The notes below the pieces were generated by a model. It did no database searches. It was not told the DNA's origin and saw only the letters and a list, made by a program, of their open reading frames with translations. A stretch of 64,000 bases of DNA from Pascua guehoae (taxonomy: Eukaryota > Basidiomycota > Tremellomycetes > Trichosporonales > Trichosporonaceae): NCBI GenBank assembly GCA_001600415.1, contig BCJX01000009.1, forward strand, positions 292,074 to 356,073, written 5' to 3'. Shown piece by piece: positions 47,701 through 58,630 of the stretch. Position 1 is the first letter of the stretch. The number at the start of each line of letters is the position of its first letter. A program made the translations under genes and the position numbers.

Positions 47701-48089
47701 GGGTGTGAGGCGGGTGGACAGGGCGGCGGTGGAGAAGGACGACGAGCGCGAGCGCGAGTAGGGCCGGGGGTGGGGAGATGTCGGCGAGGATCTGCGGGGG
47801 TTAGTCGGGGGCCAGGGGTAGTGTGGGGTACGGGGGAGGGGTGCGAAGGTGAGGGGTGGGAGGGGTGGGAGGGTGGCGAGGTGGCGCGAGGGGCGACGAC
47901 GGGCAAAGCCCAAGTAACCGGGACAAGGCCTGTGGCCTCGCTCTCAGCGGCAGACACGTACGGTCTCAATCTCGACGGTCCCGCCGGCGTCCGTGGCAGC
48001 CGGAGCCACTTGTCCGCCATCGGTGGCTCTTCGGAATCGCTGTCGACGGGCGAGGGCGGGATGCTCCCGTAGTTTGGTGTGGACGACAT
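44736..48089 (-). CDS. ARN/SIT-type siderophore-iron transporter (major facilitator superfamily)
   Basis: Membrane proton symporter taking up ferric siderophores. Nine exons in phase: 47962..48089, 47513..47791, 47227..47281, 47126..47149 (24 nt), 46676..46852, 45909..46432, 45542..45668, 45019..45444, 44736..44888; 630 residues, close to the 600-640 of yeast Arn proteins. After a Pro/Ser-rich cytosolic N-terminus come family-like segments: DGLTTYQYLSFAASAVQAHA, IAIAVGKPLSARLAEVIGRD, QMLLQIIIADTTSLRWRGL, GALLSAPFVINIFVAAEIVT and, most diagnostic, SQALQGVGGGLASIAAQVAA with ALTLLLAEVGNGAGAAGATR and FLPAELARALPDVSEEM. The central loop is unusual: TDDDDD... with 13 Asp, then Ser/Pro, about 90 residues. 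The C-terminus is charged (RRWQRSQESDDE). Introns are long here (70-273 nt), one with a CA/GT repeat. An ATCTGATAA motif upstream suggests iron-dependent repression. Siderophore specificity is unknown. Confidence 0.92.
46579..46639. repeat. CA/GT microsatellite within a siderophore-transporter intron
   Basis: Imperfect (CA)n with CCCACA interruptions, about 60 bp, inside the intron 46433-46675. On the transcript it reads as a GU-rich tract. Confidence 0.9.
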
Positions 48090-50231
48090 GGGGGTGTGTC
48101 GTGTGGGTGTTAGGGGTGGGGTGTGGGTGTTGGTGGGTGGTGGGGGGTGGTTGGGGGTGGGGAGTTGATGGTGAGTGACCGGTCTGACGGTGTGCAGTGG
48201 CGTGCAGTGATGTGTTGTGGTGGGCTGTGGTGGATGGCGTGGGCGAGTGGCCGAGGTGGGTCTAATGTACAGATAGATTGCGTGCAAGTGGATGATGTAG
48301 AGTGGATAAAGTGAGACGTGTGACACGAACGAGAAGAAGCAACAGAGGAGTGGACCGAGAATACCGAGACGAACGACGAGATGAGACGCCGCAGCTGCTC
48401 TCCTCGCTCCTTTCGGACGAACATTGCCGTTTGGTGTTCTGCGCTGGGGGTCTGTGCGGGTGCATCCGCCGGTATCCCCCTTTGGCCTCCCCGCTGCCCT
48501 GCCCCTTTTGCCCCTGGTGCAAGTTTGGCACCCCACCTAGCTGGGCGGGATCAAATTGGTGACCTGCGTGGGCCAGTGCAGATCCCTGAGACTGACGTCC
48601 AGAAAAATCCAAATCTCTTTATCTGATAATTCCGACACCACAAACGACGTATCACACATGGCGCCAGTGTCTGTCGGACTGTGTCGGAGCCAGTGAGGTC
48701 GTGTGACTTTCATGACCCCCGCGCGCTATTCATCCACTGCCGTAGCCAATGGGCCACGAGCCCAATGTGACTAAGCCATACACGTACGCTGTGTACTGTG
48801 CGGTCGACATCGTCCATGTTCTATTCGTGTTCATGTTCGTTCCCAGCTCATCGAACAGGTGGACGTGGTGTGAATGACGGCCAAGATTGATGAGGTAAGT
48901 ACAGGCACGTACTTTTTATTATCGGCCGAAATCTCGGGTCTGCCTCTGGGCTTGGGTCTGGGTCTCGTGACTCATGACTCATGGCCCCGCGCCGGAGTAC
49001 CCACGTTGTCGACGTCGTGTCGAGCAGGGCTTAGCTTGGCTCCATGGTTCACCCGGCACTAGGCACTGTGGGGGTGCGGCCGACCTCCGCGTCGGATCTG
49101 TTTTGGGCGCAGACTCGGGGTGGCGATAAAGTTTGCATGTGGCACTCTTCCGTCGCCACTCGACCACAGATGACGTTTCCTGGAATGCCGTGGGCCGTGT
49201 ACACACCAAGAGGCTGAGATGCGGCATTGCGGTGATGACTAACTGCCACACCGCTCGGGTGATCGCTGGATTGGGTTTGACTACATGGTGGTACGCTTCC
49301 GGGCGATACCATTGCACGTGAACAAGCTGATCTTTTGTGCTTTTACCATGCAAGGCGCGCGTGTTCCCGCCGGCTCTGTCGGACATCCACAGAACTCGGT
49401 TAGAAGGAAATGCTGAGTATGGATGATCATCCATGACCCCCGCCACGGCTTGCACCCAGTGACATAGAGGTTGCCTAGAGGCGCTGGGTGGCAGTGTAAG
49501 CTGCTGCTCAACACACAGCTCAACAGCATCTTGGCGGTCGCATGCCTCGTTCGCCACAGGGCCCACCTGTGTCACAGGCTGTACCACCCACTCGACTCAT
49601 CACAGATTTCGAGGTCATGAAGTCTGCAACGCCCGACTCGCACCTGTCAAGCAACTACGCCCAAATACTTGACATACATTTAAGACCTGTGGCGGGGTCG
49701 TCAACGCAGTAAACCCGTCAATGCTGCAATACCCCTAGGGAGTGGGGCCACCACACTAATCTCCTTGCACGACGGGTGGGGGTGGCCCCTGACCTCTAAT
49801 GAGCTCCTCGGGTATCGACCAGCCCCCACTGCGGACGTTGGCAAACCCAAGCGTACCGGTGCATGTTGCCATGTCGCCTATGAGGCAATATGTCGCCTAT
49901 GAGCATATCCTCGTCAGCCCGCGGTGGGGAACGCCGGCCGAGGGGACGCTGTGTCCGGACATTCCGCCGCACTGCGCCGGGAGCGAGTTCCCCGAACTCC
50001 CTTGCACTCTGAACAACAAATCTATCGGGCACTCGCCGCTACGAGCTGCCTCGGCTGTTGCCTTCTACCCGAATAACGGGTGACCCTTATATAGTTGTCA
50101 CTTGTTCAAAATGTAGGCAACTTCCTTGACCCGACTCTAGGTGCCAGTCACCCGACCGCGACTTGGCCCACCAACCCACCCAAACCACCCAGCCAAAGTC
50201 TTCAACTCACTCTCAACTCCGACTCAAAAAG
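48090..50231. other. Intergenic region between siderophore transporter and tRNA-Val
   Basis: About 2.1 kb. The first 300 bp are a GGTG/GTGG-rich purine tract (48100-48240) forming the transporter leader/promoter. Beyond the GATA site at 48621 I see no gene; frames of 60-200 residues lack domains. Confidence 0.5.
48621..48629 (+). promoter_or_regulatory. Iron-regulatory GATA site ATCTGATAA upstream of the siderophore transporter
   Basis: Exact match to ATCWGATAA, the site bound by fungal iron-sensing GATA repressors/activators (Urbs1, SreA, Sre, Cir1). It lies about 530 bp upstream of the transporter's start codon and is embedded in TTATCTGATAA, so a GATAA core is readable on both strands. 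Function is inferred from motif plus gene identity. Confidence 0.6.
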
Positions 50232-50339
50232 TGACCATTGACAGGGTCGAACTGTCGACCTCACGCGTTTACCTAATCCCAATGTGTTCTTGGGGTGAGA
50301 ATGTGAAGCGTGCGCTCTAACCAACTGAGCTAAATCGCC
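50232..50339 (-). tRNA. tRNA-Val(CAC) with 34-nt intron (slightly irregular acceptor stem)
   Basis: On the minus strand: acceptor 5' half GGCGATT, D-arm GCTC...GAGC, anticodon stem CACGC/GCGTG with loop TTCACA before the intron, giving anticodon CAC after U33; T-arm GACAG-TTCGACC-CTGTC; acceptor 3' half AATGGTC plus discriminator A. The intron occupies the canonical position after base 37 (about 50268-50301). A pol III terminator (T5 on the transcript) follows at 50226-50230. One G-G mismatch (4:69) and one G-U pair (2:71) weaken the acceptor stem, so it could be a diverged copy. Confidence 0.75.
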
Positions 50340-51066
50340 TACGAGGATGTTGATTGTTGAAAGACAACTGCGGCCGCTCAACAGCATCGATTACCCCTTT
50401 GCTATATGGTAAAATTCCACATGCACAGTGCACGACTGTCCTGAAACCCGCGGGCTGGCCCTGGGATCTGTGTGGATCCGTCCACGGTGAGGATCTGTAC
50501 GTCGACAAGCGCACACTAAATTCCAACCGCTGAACGAAGGCTGCGGAGACCGTGGAATGGGCTCTCGACTCCGAGCGAGGTCGCATCGAGGGATAGCCAG
50601 TGGGTAGCTGCTACAGTATTTCAAACGGTAGGAGGCCGGTACGGCGGTGCGGTTCGGACAGAGTTGGAGGTACTGGCGGAGGGGCCATGAGCGTGATCAC
50701 GCCGTGTGGGCTCAGCCATGTTGACGTACTGTCCAGTATATCGGCACAAAATGCCACCCCCCGGTTCGCGCGATCGGGCATGGGTTGCCCCCCGCCCCCT
50801 AGACAGCGGCGGTCAAGGCGTGCTGCGGTGCTGAGTTGATCTACCGACACGGTCGGTCCTCGACGGCGATGCCTAGTGAGGCGACCCGCACGTTTGGAGT
50901 CTCGTCGGGGCGTCATACGACACGACGACCCAAGAGGGGTAAAGACCAGATGACGCCAAGACGTGAGCAAAACAAAGCAAGACATGCACAATGGTTCTAA
51001 GCGTTCTGTCAGCTTTCGAGGCCGGCGCAGGCGCGGCCACACCTCCACCCCGGGGTCTCCAACCAA
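50340..51066. other. Spacer between divergently oriented tRNA genes
   Basis: About 730 bp with no coding frame or RNA gene I can support. Confidence 0.5.
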
Positions 51067-51162
51067 GGCGTTGTGGCGGAGTGGTTAACGCGGTTGACTA
51101 GAACCGAGACTGTTCTACATCAACTTCCTTCGGGAGCGCATGTTCGAATCATGTCAACGTCG
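51067..51162 (+). tRNA. tRNA-Ser(AGA) with 15-nt intron
   Basis: Class II tRNA: acceptor GGCGTTG/CAACGTC with discriminator G, D-arm GGCGGAGTGGTTAACGC, anticodon stem GTTGA/TCAAC, loop C-T-AGA-A giving anticodon AGA, a long variable arm (CTTCC-TTCG-GGAG) and T-arm GCATG-TTCGAAT-CATGT. The intron (about 51102-51116) contains GTTCTA, complementary to the anticodon loop TAGAAC, the normal pre-tRNA intron pairing. T5 terminator at 51167-51171. Confidence 0.92.
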
Positions 51163-52466
51163 AGCCTTTTTAGGTGCGCGGTTCAGCGCGTGCGTGGCCT
51201 GGTTCGCATTGGAGCTGTGGAGGGCTCGCATCGGCAGGGGGGGGCAGAGGGGGGCAGAGGGGGGCAGGCGGGGCAGGGAGTGGCACGAAAGGATGTGTTG
51301 GCCCCAGGCGAGGCGCGGGTACAGAGCAGGTGGATCCGGGGACAGCGAAACGGACAAGATCGAGTGGTGTCCTACACGCTCAGTTGACTATACACTCGGG
51401 TGGGCCATCTGCCCCAGCTCAAGTCAAAGTCTGCGACGTGCCGGTCGCCGAGACCCAGTGACACCCTCACCCGCCCACCCTCGTCCGCGTCCTCGCTGGG
51501 ACATGTCCAATTCCTACAGGGCAACAGGCATCCCCCGTCCGCCTCGCTGCCCATCCCCTGGGAGGTTTGGGCAGCGGGACACGTCGCGTCCTCCGTGTCC
51601 TCCGCGTCGCCGGCCGACGGGTTGAGGCATGCCCCGCCCCCTGGAGGGCAGGTTTTCACGCCTGGCCATCGTCTCCTCCCCCCCTCGGGGGACAGTGGGA
51701 GTGCCCGCGACGGCGACAGTGGCCATGGAGGCGACAGCGAGGGACACAGGACACAGCGATCAGCAACAGCGGCAGAAAGAGCGACAGAAATAGCGACAGA
51801 AATCCCAACCGCAACCGAAACAGCCCCAGCCACAGCCACAGCCCGAGCCACAGCCACAAACCGCAGCCACGCCCGCCATCCGCAGGGCCCCCAACTCCCC
51901 CCACCCGCCACTGTTCCGGGCGGATTGTGAGCGCCAATCCACCGCGACCGCTGCCAAGCTTGGAAACCAGTATTGGGATCGTTGCGAGTGGCCCAGAACG
52001 TAGAACATGGGTATAGGGACGTCGGGCGATCCAGTGCCTCCCATGGTCTAGGGTGCGCGTGATGGACCGCGGGCCGCGGGCTGACGCGACGCGATCTGAT
52101 GAGGCGAGGGCCGCCGCCGACGTCCCCAGGGTGTAGGTGCACAGGTGCTCGCTTGTGTCTGGGCAGGGTTGGAGTTGCGCGAGAATGGGGCTTGGTGTGC
52201 TTGTTGATTTTGTTCCAGAGGGGCGAACGTCGGGACAGGGTGCGCGTTCTATTTGCGACGTTGTTTGGGCTCGGCGGCGGGCTGGAGCTTGGCCTCGTGC
52301 CCAGGCTGACAGCATTCCCCTGTCGTAGCCATTCACGCGGTTTGGTATCTTGGCATGCCGAATCGGCGTGCGACCGGTGCGGTGTCCAGACTATCCGTGC
52401 CACTGGGCACTGGGCATGGGAACGACCCTAAACGTCCATCAGTGGCGCACGGCGAGACTGCAGAGG

Positions 52467-52587
52467 GTGTCCAAAAGGAACGAGAAAGGCGCAGGGATGC
52501 CGAGGCAGATGTAGGTGCTGCAGACATGCAGACCTTGCAAGAGTTGGCCGGCCCCACCCTGCACCACTTCTCGTTCCTTTTGGACAC
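52467..52587. repeat. Perfect 20-bp inverted repeat with rearranged second arm pair
   Basis: GTGTCCAAAAGGAACGAGAA at 52467-52486 and its exact reverse complement at 52568-52587, 81 bp apart. Just after each arm a second block (GGCGCAG..AT.GCCGAGGCA at 52487-52507, reverse-complement-like at 52605-52631) is also inverted, but in an order that does not extend the first stem. Confidence 0.85.
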
Positions 52588-53639
52588 GGTCTGTACACGA
52601 CCACGTGCCTCGGCTATCTCTGCGCCTTTCGACGGACCGACCGTTATGTCACGCCAGACAGCAAAATAGTACACTCTGGTACTCTGGATCAGTACCAAAA
52701 GGTGCCACACGTGCAACAGAAATACATTTTGCCAGTCATCTCTTTGATAATGCACACCTTTCAGACGCACAGTGCACCCCCGGCTTGGCAATCTCACTCC
52801 GGACGCACCTGGATGGGTACAGTTTGCTTACATGCCACACGCCACGCATCGCGCTGCTGAGAGGTCCACGTGGCGATACCGTCGCCGTGTAGCTTCAGTG
52901 GGCGTGAGGATGAGCATGTCCCAACCAGAGCTCATCGACGCCCGGCGGGTAGTTTAAGTAGTGCCCGAATTGGTGTCAGCGAAAGACCGTTTGGACGCAG
53001 CGCGTGTCTCTCTTTGCCTCTTTGCGCTTGAGGTGGCAAAATGTCGCTGTCAGAGTATTGGCCATCCGGGCGCAGCCATTGCCGCCCGTTCTGGGTTGGA
53101 TTGAGAGGCTGGACGAGGACGCTATTCGAAGGTTGGGGGGTGAGGCTAGCTGGGTTGTGTCTGGTCTGTTCTGGTCCGCCCTGGTCCGTGCTGGCTTCCT
53201 GGTCCGTCCTCATCGTTGTAATTTCTGTCCCAGCCGTCGTACTCGTTGCCGCCGCTGTTGTCGTCCTCGTCCTCGTCCTTGCCGCCATCCCTGTTACTGT
53301 ATCGTTCTTCCTGCGTCCTCGTCCTGCGCCTTGTCCTGGCGCCCGTATCTCCGTGTCGTGATGGAGTCGGAGAGTGTGTGCAATGGTAGACGTTCCAGCC
53401 AACGGGGTGTAACAGGTGGCGACGTACTACAGTAAAAGACAAGATCATACATTCGCCGACGATATGTATCGACGAGTATCGCGCTCCCTTATACAGATCA
53501 TCGCCGAATGCACAAAATTCTACGTCAGGCCAACTAACCAGCGTGATACAAGTAGCAACGACGCACGTAGCACGGCGGTTCGTTGTCTGAATGAGGTTGA
53601 GGCTAGCATGTAGTGGGATGAGCATCGCATGTCGTCATT

Positions 53640-53772
53640 GTCGTCGCCCGTGTCTTTGTTATTGTCTTCGTCTTTGTCCTGGTTCGTTTGTTGCTCCTTG
53701 TCTTCGTCCCTGTCCTGTCTTAGTCTTCGTCCTAGTCTTCGTCCTAGTCTTCGTACTAGTCCTCCTCCTTGC
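53640..53772. repeat. CGTC/TTGTC-type minisatellite
   Basis: Degenerate repeats of GTCTTCGTCCT and CTTGTC units; the clearest part is three units of TAGTCTTCGTCC between about 53716 and 53756. Frames through it encode repetitive Val/Leu or Arg/Thr-Lys and are not credible genes. A related CGTCCT repeat is at 53255-53280. Confidence 0.75.
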
Positions 53773-55347
53773 CGCCCTCCTTTTTCTCCGCGACCTGTCC
53801 ACAGAGTATCCACACCCTCGTCCAGGAATCGCCGTCCCAGTGGCGCATATCCTCGCAGCCACGACCAGGAGACGACTCGGGACATTGCCGTGTCCGATCG
53901 GGATCGGGGCTGGCCGATGTGGCGAAGAGGGGGAGGAGGGGGATATTTGACCATGGCCGTGGGTAGTGTTGCAATTGAGAGAGCCGTGGTGTCATGCTGG
54001 TGTGGCGTTGATGTGCTGGCGTGTAGGTGGCAGTGTGGGTGATAGTGTGGATGGTAGTACGTGCGTGGCCGGTGACGAGGGTGAAGCGAGTGAGTACGCG
54101 GGTATGGGGGGGTGTGCGAGTAAAATCTGGTACGTGTACAAAGATAGTTCGAGCTTGGGTGCTAAGGACACAGTGCTGGAAGAACCAACGAGTTGAGGCT
54201 GGCTGTTGAGACTTTTATTTTTCGACCGACGATATGAGCGTTTATTCGTTTCTCCATACGTTGGAGCTGGACTAATACTGGAAATCCCTGTGGGGACACT
54301 CCAAGGCTGCTCTCTGACGCTGGGGACGACGCCAACGCAATACACTCTCGATGCCGAGCGCTCGCTGGCGCGCATATCTGGCCGGAATAGTCTGGCTGGT
54401 CTTCGCTGCGAATGATTTCAGACATGAATGGTCACCCACGCGAGTGATCTCTGGCGCTAATGGTCTCTCAAATGATCCCCCCTCTTGTTTGCTTCCTGCA
54501 ACTTGTCTACATTCTTACAGGGCGATGATGGGAGTGGGCGTAGTTGATAACGAGTGTGAGAATCCAACGAGCCGATAAGTCAATAATACATCCAAGGTGT
54601 AGAGTGCTGAACGGGTGGGTGCATAGACTAACCAAAAGAGACGGAAGGTAAGGAGACGCCACGCCAATAAACCACGCAAGAGAGGAGGCTGAGGAGAAGA
54701 TGCATGACCCGCAACGCCCAGAAGAGCGACAGGCGACATGTCCACGCACCCCAAAACAGCTCCAAGGAAGCGACTCAAACCCCACAATGACCGAGGCGCC
54801 GGGCAGAGTATCCCGATATACCCCAACAGCATGAGGGGCACCGAGTATCCCAGCGGACCCCCGATACCCCACTGGAAGGGGGGCGCTGAGCCTCGCGCTC
54901 GGGCTCGGGCTACGACCGAAAAGGCGCGCCCAATAAAAAATTCTCGTCGACGAGGCTCTTATCGCAGCCCCGGAGGTGAATCCGTACCACCCGCGAAAAT
55001 GTGGGGCGTTTCCGGGACTCGCTGGGAGACATTACTGACAGCCCATTAGGCATGGTCCGCGTGGTCCGTCCCACACTCCCCTGGTCTCCGCGCCCGCCCC
55101 CGCAGCTCGTCGTGCCCGTCTCCACGCCCGCTGTGCTCCCCATGCCCGTCTGCGTCTCGTGCCACCGCGCCCCATGCCTCCCGCACCTCTTCCTACCGCA
55201 CCATGCCCATCCGCGCCCTCTCCCCGCCTCTTCCCACACCTCAATCCGCCCCCTCGCCTCTTTGCTTGCCAAGAATGACTAACTACACGTCAGGTCAACC
55301 CAACCACCGCCCGCCACGCGCAGTTCCAATCTCGTTGGTCAGGCGTG

Positions 55348-55362
55348 CCCCCCCCCCCCCCC
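55348..55362. repeat. 15-base poly-C tract
   Basis: Uninterrupted C15 in the gene-poor region upstream of the formate/nitrite transporter; no adjacent gene. Confidence 0.95.
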
Positions 55363-56859
55363 TGCCCCTGCCACACGGTGACATCTCCCAACACGTGTGC
55401 ACCCCATTTCACACGGACATGTTCCTCACCGCCAGGGCGTGCCCACTGCCAAGAAAAAAAGGGGAGGTTGTCGATGCCGAATTTCATCACCGACACGAGC
55501 CGAGCACCAATTGCTGTGATTGTGGATGATTTGGGCTTGGCGTGTGTCGAGTCGGTCTGCGGGAGACTGTTGCCTGAAGCAACCAGCGGCGCTGCTAGCT
55601 GCGTGCTACCGCTTGCTGCCTGCCGTTGCTTGCGGCCTCTTGCTGCTAAGTGCCACCTGCTACCTGCTGCTGTCGCCCATTACGTGCTGCTCGTCACCTA
55701 CTGCCGCGTGTTCTGAGCATCCTCAAGTTCAGAATACGTTTTGGGCCAGCACCACGCCCGGTCGTGTTGTCAGCATTGCGTCTACCCGCACTTGCACGGC
55801 ACGCCACACGCGCAGATCCGAGGCCAGTGCCCACCTTGCCCAACATCCGACCATCATCGGAAACCCGAGTGCGAGCGGAAAGACCAAAAAAAAATCTCAT
55901 CAGCAGCAGTCAGGTTTTCAAGGCTTGGCATTGCCAGTGACCGAGGCTGGGTGATAAGGATAAACGGGCAAGTGTCTAGGAGGCCGATGGAGCCAATCAG
56001 TGTACTGGTGGGACGATGGTTTTTCCTCCCCAACGGCCTCGAGACGTAATATTACCCGTTGGGCACGCTCGCTACGATGCGGGTGGGAGGGGCTGGGGTG
56101 TGATTGGGAGGGGGTGCATGACGTATGGTGGTACATTTGGGCCTTGTTGAGCCTTGTTGAGCCTTGTTGAGCCGTCGAACCGTTAGACTGTGGAACCTTG
56201 TTGGATGTTGTTGGACGTTGGGATGTTGTTGGATGTAGGATGTTGCCCACTTGGCAGTCACATGCTCAGGAGATGAGGACGGAGAGCGGCAGAGGGGAGT
56301 TAACCCTTTGATTAGAATAGAATCGGCGACAATCACCTGTGCACGTGTCGGGGCCGTCCCTGGCGATCCCTGTGCGAGGCGAGGGTAGCGAGTGTGGCTT
56401 TCGCTTGCAAAGCTGTGAGTCAACCTGAGACATAGGGACGCGAAAAATGTGGCGTCTCGTCGAGCTCGTTCCCGAGTGTAGGCGCGCAACAAACTTCGGT
56501 GGCCGAGCCTACTATGCATTGGACGCAGGACGTCGCCCAATGACATGCCCGTCTGGGGCCCGGGCACCTCACGGGGACGCTCACGTGAACTCGGCCGTGC
56601 GTGACCGCGGCAGCCTGTGACCTTTTCGGTGTATTCTCCCTCCTAATGTTGATGGGATTGCCCTTACCCTTGCATGTCGTCAAGTTTACAAGCTGGAATA
56701 TGCCACAGTGGCCCAGTGGCTCTGGGCTCACAAATGACTGACGAGGGAGCATGAGGCAGGTTGAGGTAGGAGAGATATAATCCAGCGGGGCAACTGCAAC
56801 CCCGACTGATCCCCACATTCCACTTCTCCATTGACGTTACCCACGACTGACGGGGCACC

Positions 56860-58158
56860 ATGTCCATCTATACCCCAGTAGAAGTCACCCACAGTGCGTG
56901 GCCACGCGACCTCCGAGCCCGAGCTCGCTCGCTAACGAACAGTGATGGTCGCCATTGGCGAGCGCAAGGCGGGCCAACCCTACGTCCTCACCTTTTGCAA
57001 GGCGCTCATGGGTGGCTGGATGATTGGGTTTGGTGCCATGCTCGTCCACTACATGCACGGGTACGGCGGGCAGTTTGCAAAGGATGCCCCGGCTCTGATC
57101 AACCTCCTCGCTGCGCTCTTCTTCCCGATCCCCCTCCTCATGATCCTCGTCACGGGCCAGGAGCTCATCACGATGAACCTGAGTGCGTTCCAGCGAGGCA
57201 GAATTAGTGATGACTGACGGGCAGTGGTGATTCCGATGGCGGTCGTCAACCGCTCCATCAAGCTCTGGGAGCTGCCCCTCAACTGGATCCTCGTCGTCGC
57301 GGGCAACCTCGGCGGTGTGCTCTTTTACGCCGCGTTCATGTGTGAGTCAACTTCTGGGTTTCTTTCAACCAGCACGCAAATCCAACCCATTCAGCCGGCT
57401 CACACCACCCAGGCCACTACGCCGAGCTGTACACGGACGCGCCCGTCATCCAATACTCGATCGACCTCGCCATCAAGAAGACGACGCTCAAGTGGGGCGT
57501 CGTCCTCCTCCGTGGCATCGGCTGCAACTTTCTCGTGTGCGGTGCCGTCTGGCTCGCGGTCGCCGCCCAGGGCATGGCGTCCAAGATTATCGCAATGTAC
57601 ATTCCTGCAAGTCTGTTCGTCTTCCTCGGCTTTGAGCACGTTGCTGCGTGAGTACTGGAAATTCGGCTAGGCAGGCGCTGACAATGGCAGCAACATGTTC
57701 TTCGTGCCAGTACGTTGAGACCGCCCGAGCGGGCAGTGCGCCAATGACTCTGTTACATTTTGTAGACTAACGACCAGATGGGCATGATCAACGGCGCCGA
57801 CATCAAGGTTGGCAACTACGTCTGGCGCTCGGTCATTCCCAGCTTTATCGGCAACAGTGAGTCAGAAGTCGAGAATCCATGAATCCACCCCCATCATCAC
57901 AAAGCTTACTTTCCAGCGATCGGCGGCTGCATGCGTAAGTCTAAACTCAAACTCACTCCCAACACACCGCCCCCCCTACTCCTCCTACGTAGCTGACACG
58001 CAGTCGGTATCCCCCTGATCATCATGTACAAGACGCCCGAACTCCCCCGCTTCATGCGCCGCGGCAACCGCAGCCGCGCGTCGTCCATCACCCTCCCCGC
58101 GCCCGAGGCCGACGCGGCGTCGGTGCGCGTCGAGGAGGCAAACGACAAGATTAATTAG
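56860..58158 (+). CDS. Formate/nitrite transporter (FNT family)
   Basis: Aquaporin-like pentameric membrane channel for formate, nitrite or related small anions. Eight exons in phase: 56860..56893, 56943..57182, 57225..57341, 57413..57647, 57691..57709 (19 nt), 57766..57856, 57916..57933 (18 nt), 58004..58158; 302 residues. FNT hallmarks: KALMGGWMIGFGAMLVHYMH near TM1, FFPIPLLMILVTGQELITMN, LNWILVVAGNLGGVLFYAAF, RGIGCNFLVCGAVWLAVAAQ, KIIAMYIPASLFVFLGFEHV followed by NMFFVPTNDQMG, and SVIPSFIGNTIGGCMLGIPL near TM6. The micro-exons encode parts of the conserved ANMFFVP and IGGCM segments. The tail is hydrophilic (RRGNRSRASSITLPAPEADA), ending ANDKIN. In Aspergillus the related NitA imports nitrite; formate transport is equally possible. 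Its 3' end is repeated downstream. Confidence 0.95.
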
Positions 58159-58630
58159 ATTGCACATAGAGTACCCGGCTTCCAGGACAGGAGAGCAGCG
58201 GTACAGTACATACAGATACAGTAGTACAGAACGTACACAACATACACAACATACACAACATACATGTAACACCAATGGTCTCTGCCCCAGTGGCGAGACA
58301 AAGGGCAATATCGCACCCAATTACAGTTGCAAGTCGCACGTAGCAAGGCAAACGACAAGATTCAATAGATGCACATAGAGTACACAGGACAGTACAGCAC
58401 CGGTACAGTACATACAGATACAGTAGTACAACAAGATACATGTAGCACCAATGGTCTCTGGCCCCAGTGGCAAGGCAAAGGGCAATATCGCACCCACTAC
58501 AGTTGCAAGTCGCAAGAAGGACACCGCGCGCCGGTTATCCGTATACGAACAAGAACATACACAACATACATGTACAAATGGTCTGCCCCAGCGGCAAGAC
58601 AAAGGGCAATATCGCACCCACTACAGTTGA
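58137..58630. repeat. Tandem duplication of the 3' end of the formate/nitrite transporter gene
   Basis: Unit of about 210 bp. Copy 1 starts inside the coding region (GCAAACGACAAGATTAATTAG, residues ANDKIN-stop) and runs to 58346. Copy 2 starts at 58347 and repeats GGCAAACGACAAGATTCAATAG, that is ANDKIQ-stop, followed by GCACATAGAGTAC, a TACAGTACATACAGATACAG block, a CACCAATGGTCTCTG block and GGGCAATATCGCACCCA. Copy 3 (about 58553-58630) keeps only the ACACAACATACATGTA to ACTACAGTTG part. The frames read as VVYVVYV repeats are artefacts of this array. Confidence 0.9.

Larger units (their letters stand above)
51163..56859. other. Large repeat-rich gene-poor region
   Basis: About 5.7 kb without a supportable protein gene. 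It contains GGGGCAGAG repeats (51235-51275), a CACAGC-type repeat (51760-51870), an inverted repeat (52467-52587), a TCGTCC/TTGTCC-type minisatellite (53640-53772), a 15-C run (55348-55362) and a decamer GCCTTGTTGA repeated three times (56141-56170). The long frame 51372-52403 (-) is generated by the CACAGC repeat (AVAVAGAVSVAVGISVAI). A TATAAT at 56776 is a candidate core promoter for the formate/nitrite transporter. Confidence 0.5.

Noticed and set aside
51372..52403. 343-codon minus-strand open frame
   Set aside because: Its only hydrophobic part is produced by a CACAGC-type DNA repeat; likely a chance frame in GC-rich repeats.
53591..53950. Hydrophobic Val/Leu repeat protein
   Set aside because: Encoded entirely by a minisatellite.
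58151..58441. Small Cys/Val/Tyr repeat proteins downstream of the FNT gene
   Set aside because: Arise from ACACAACATA repeats in the duplicated 3' region.
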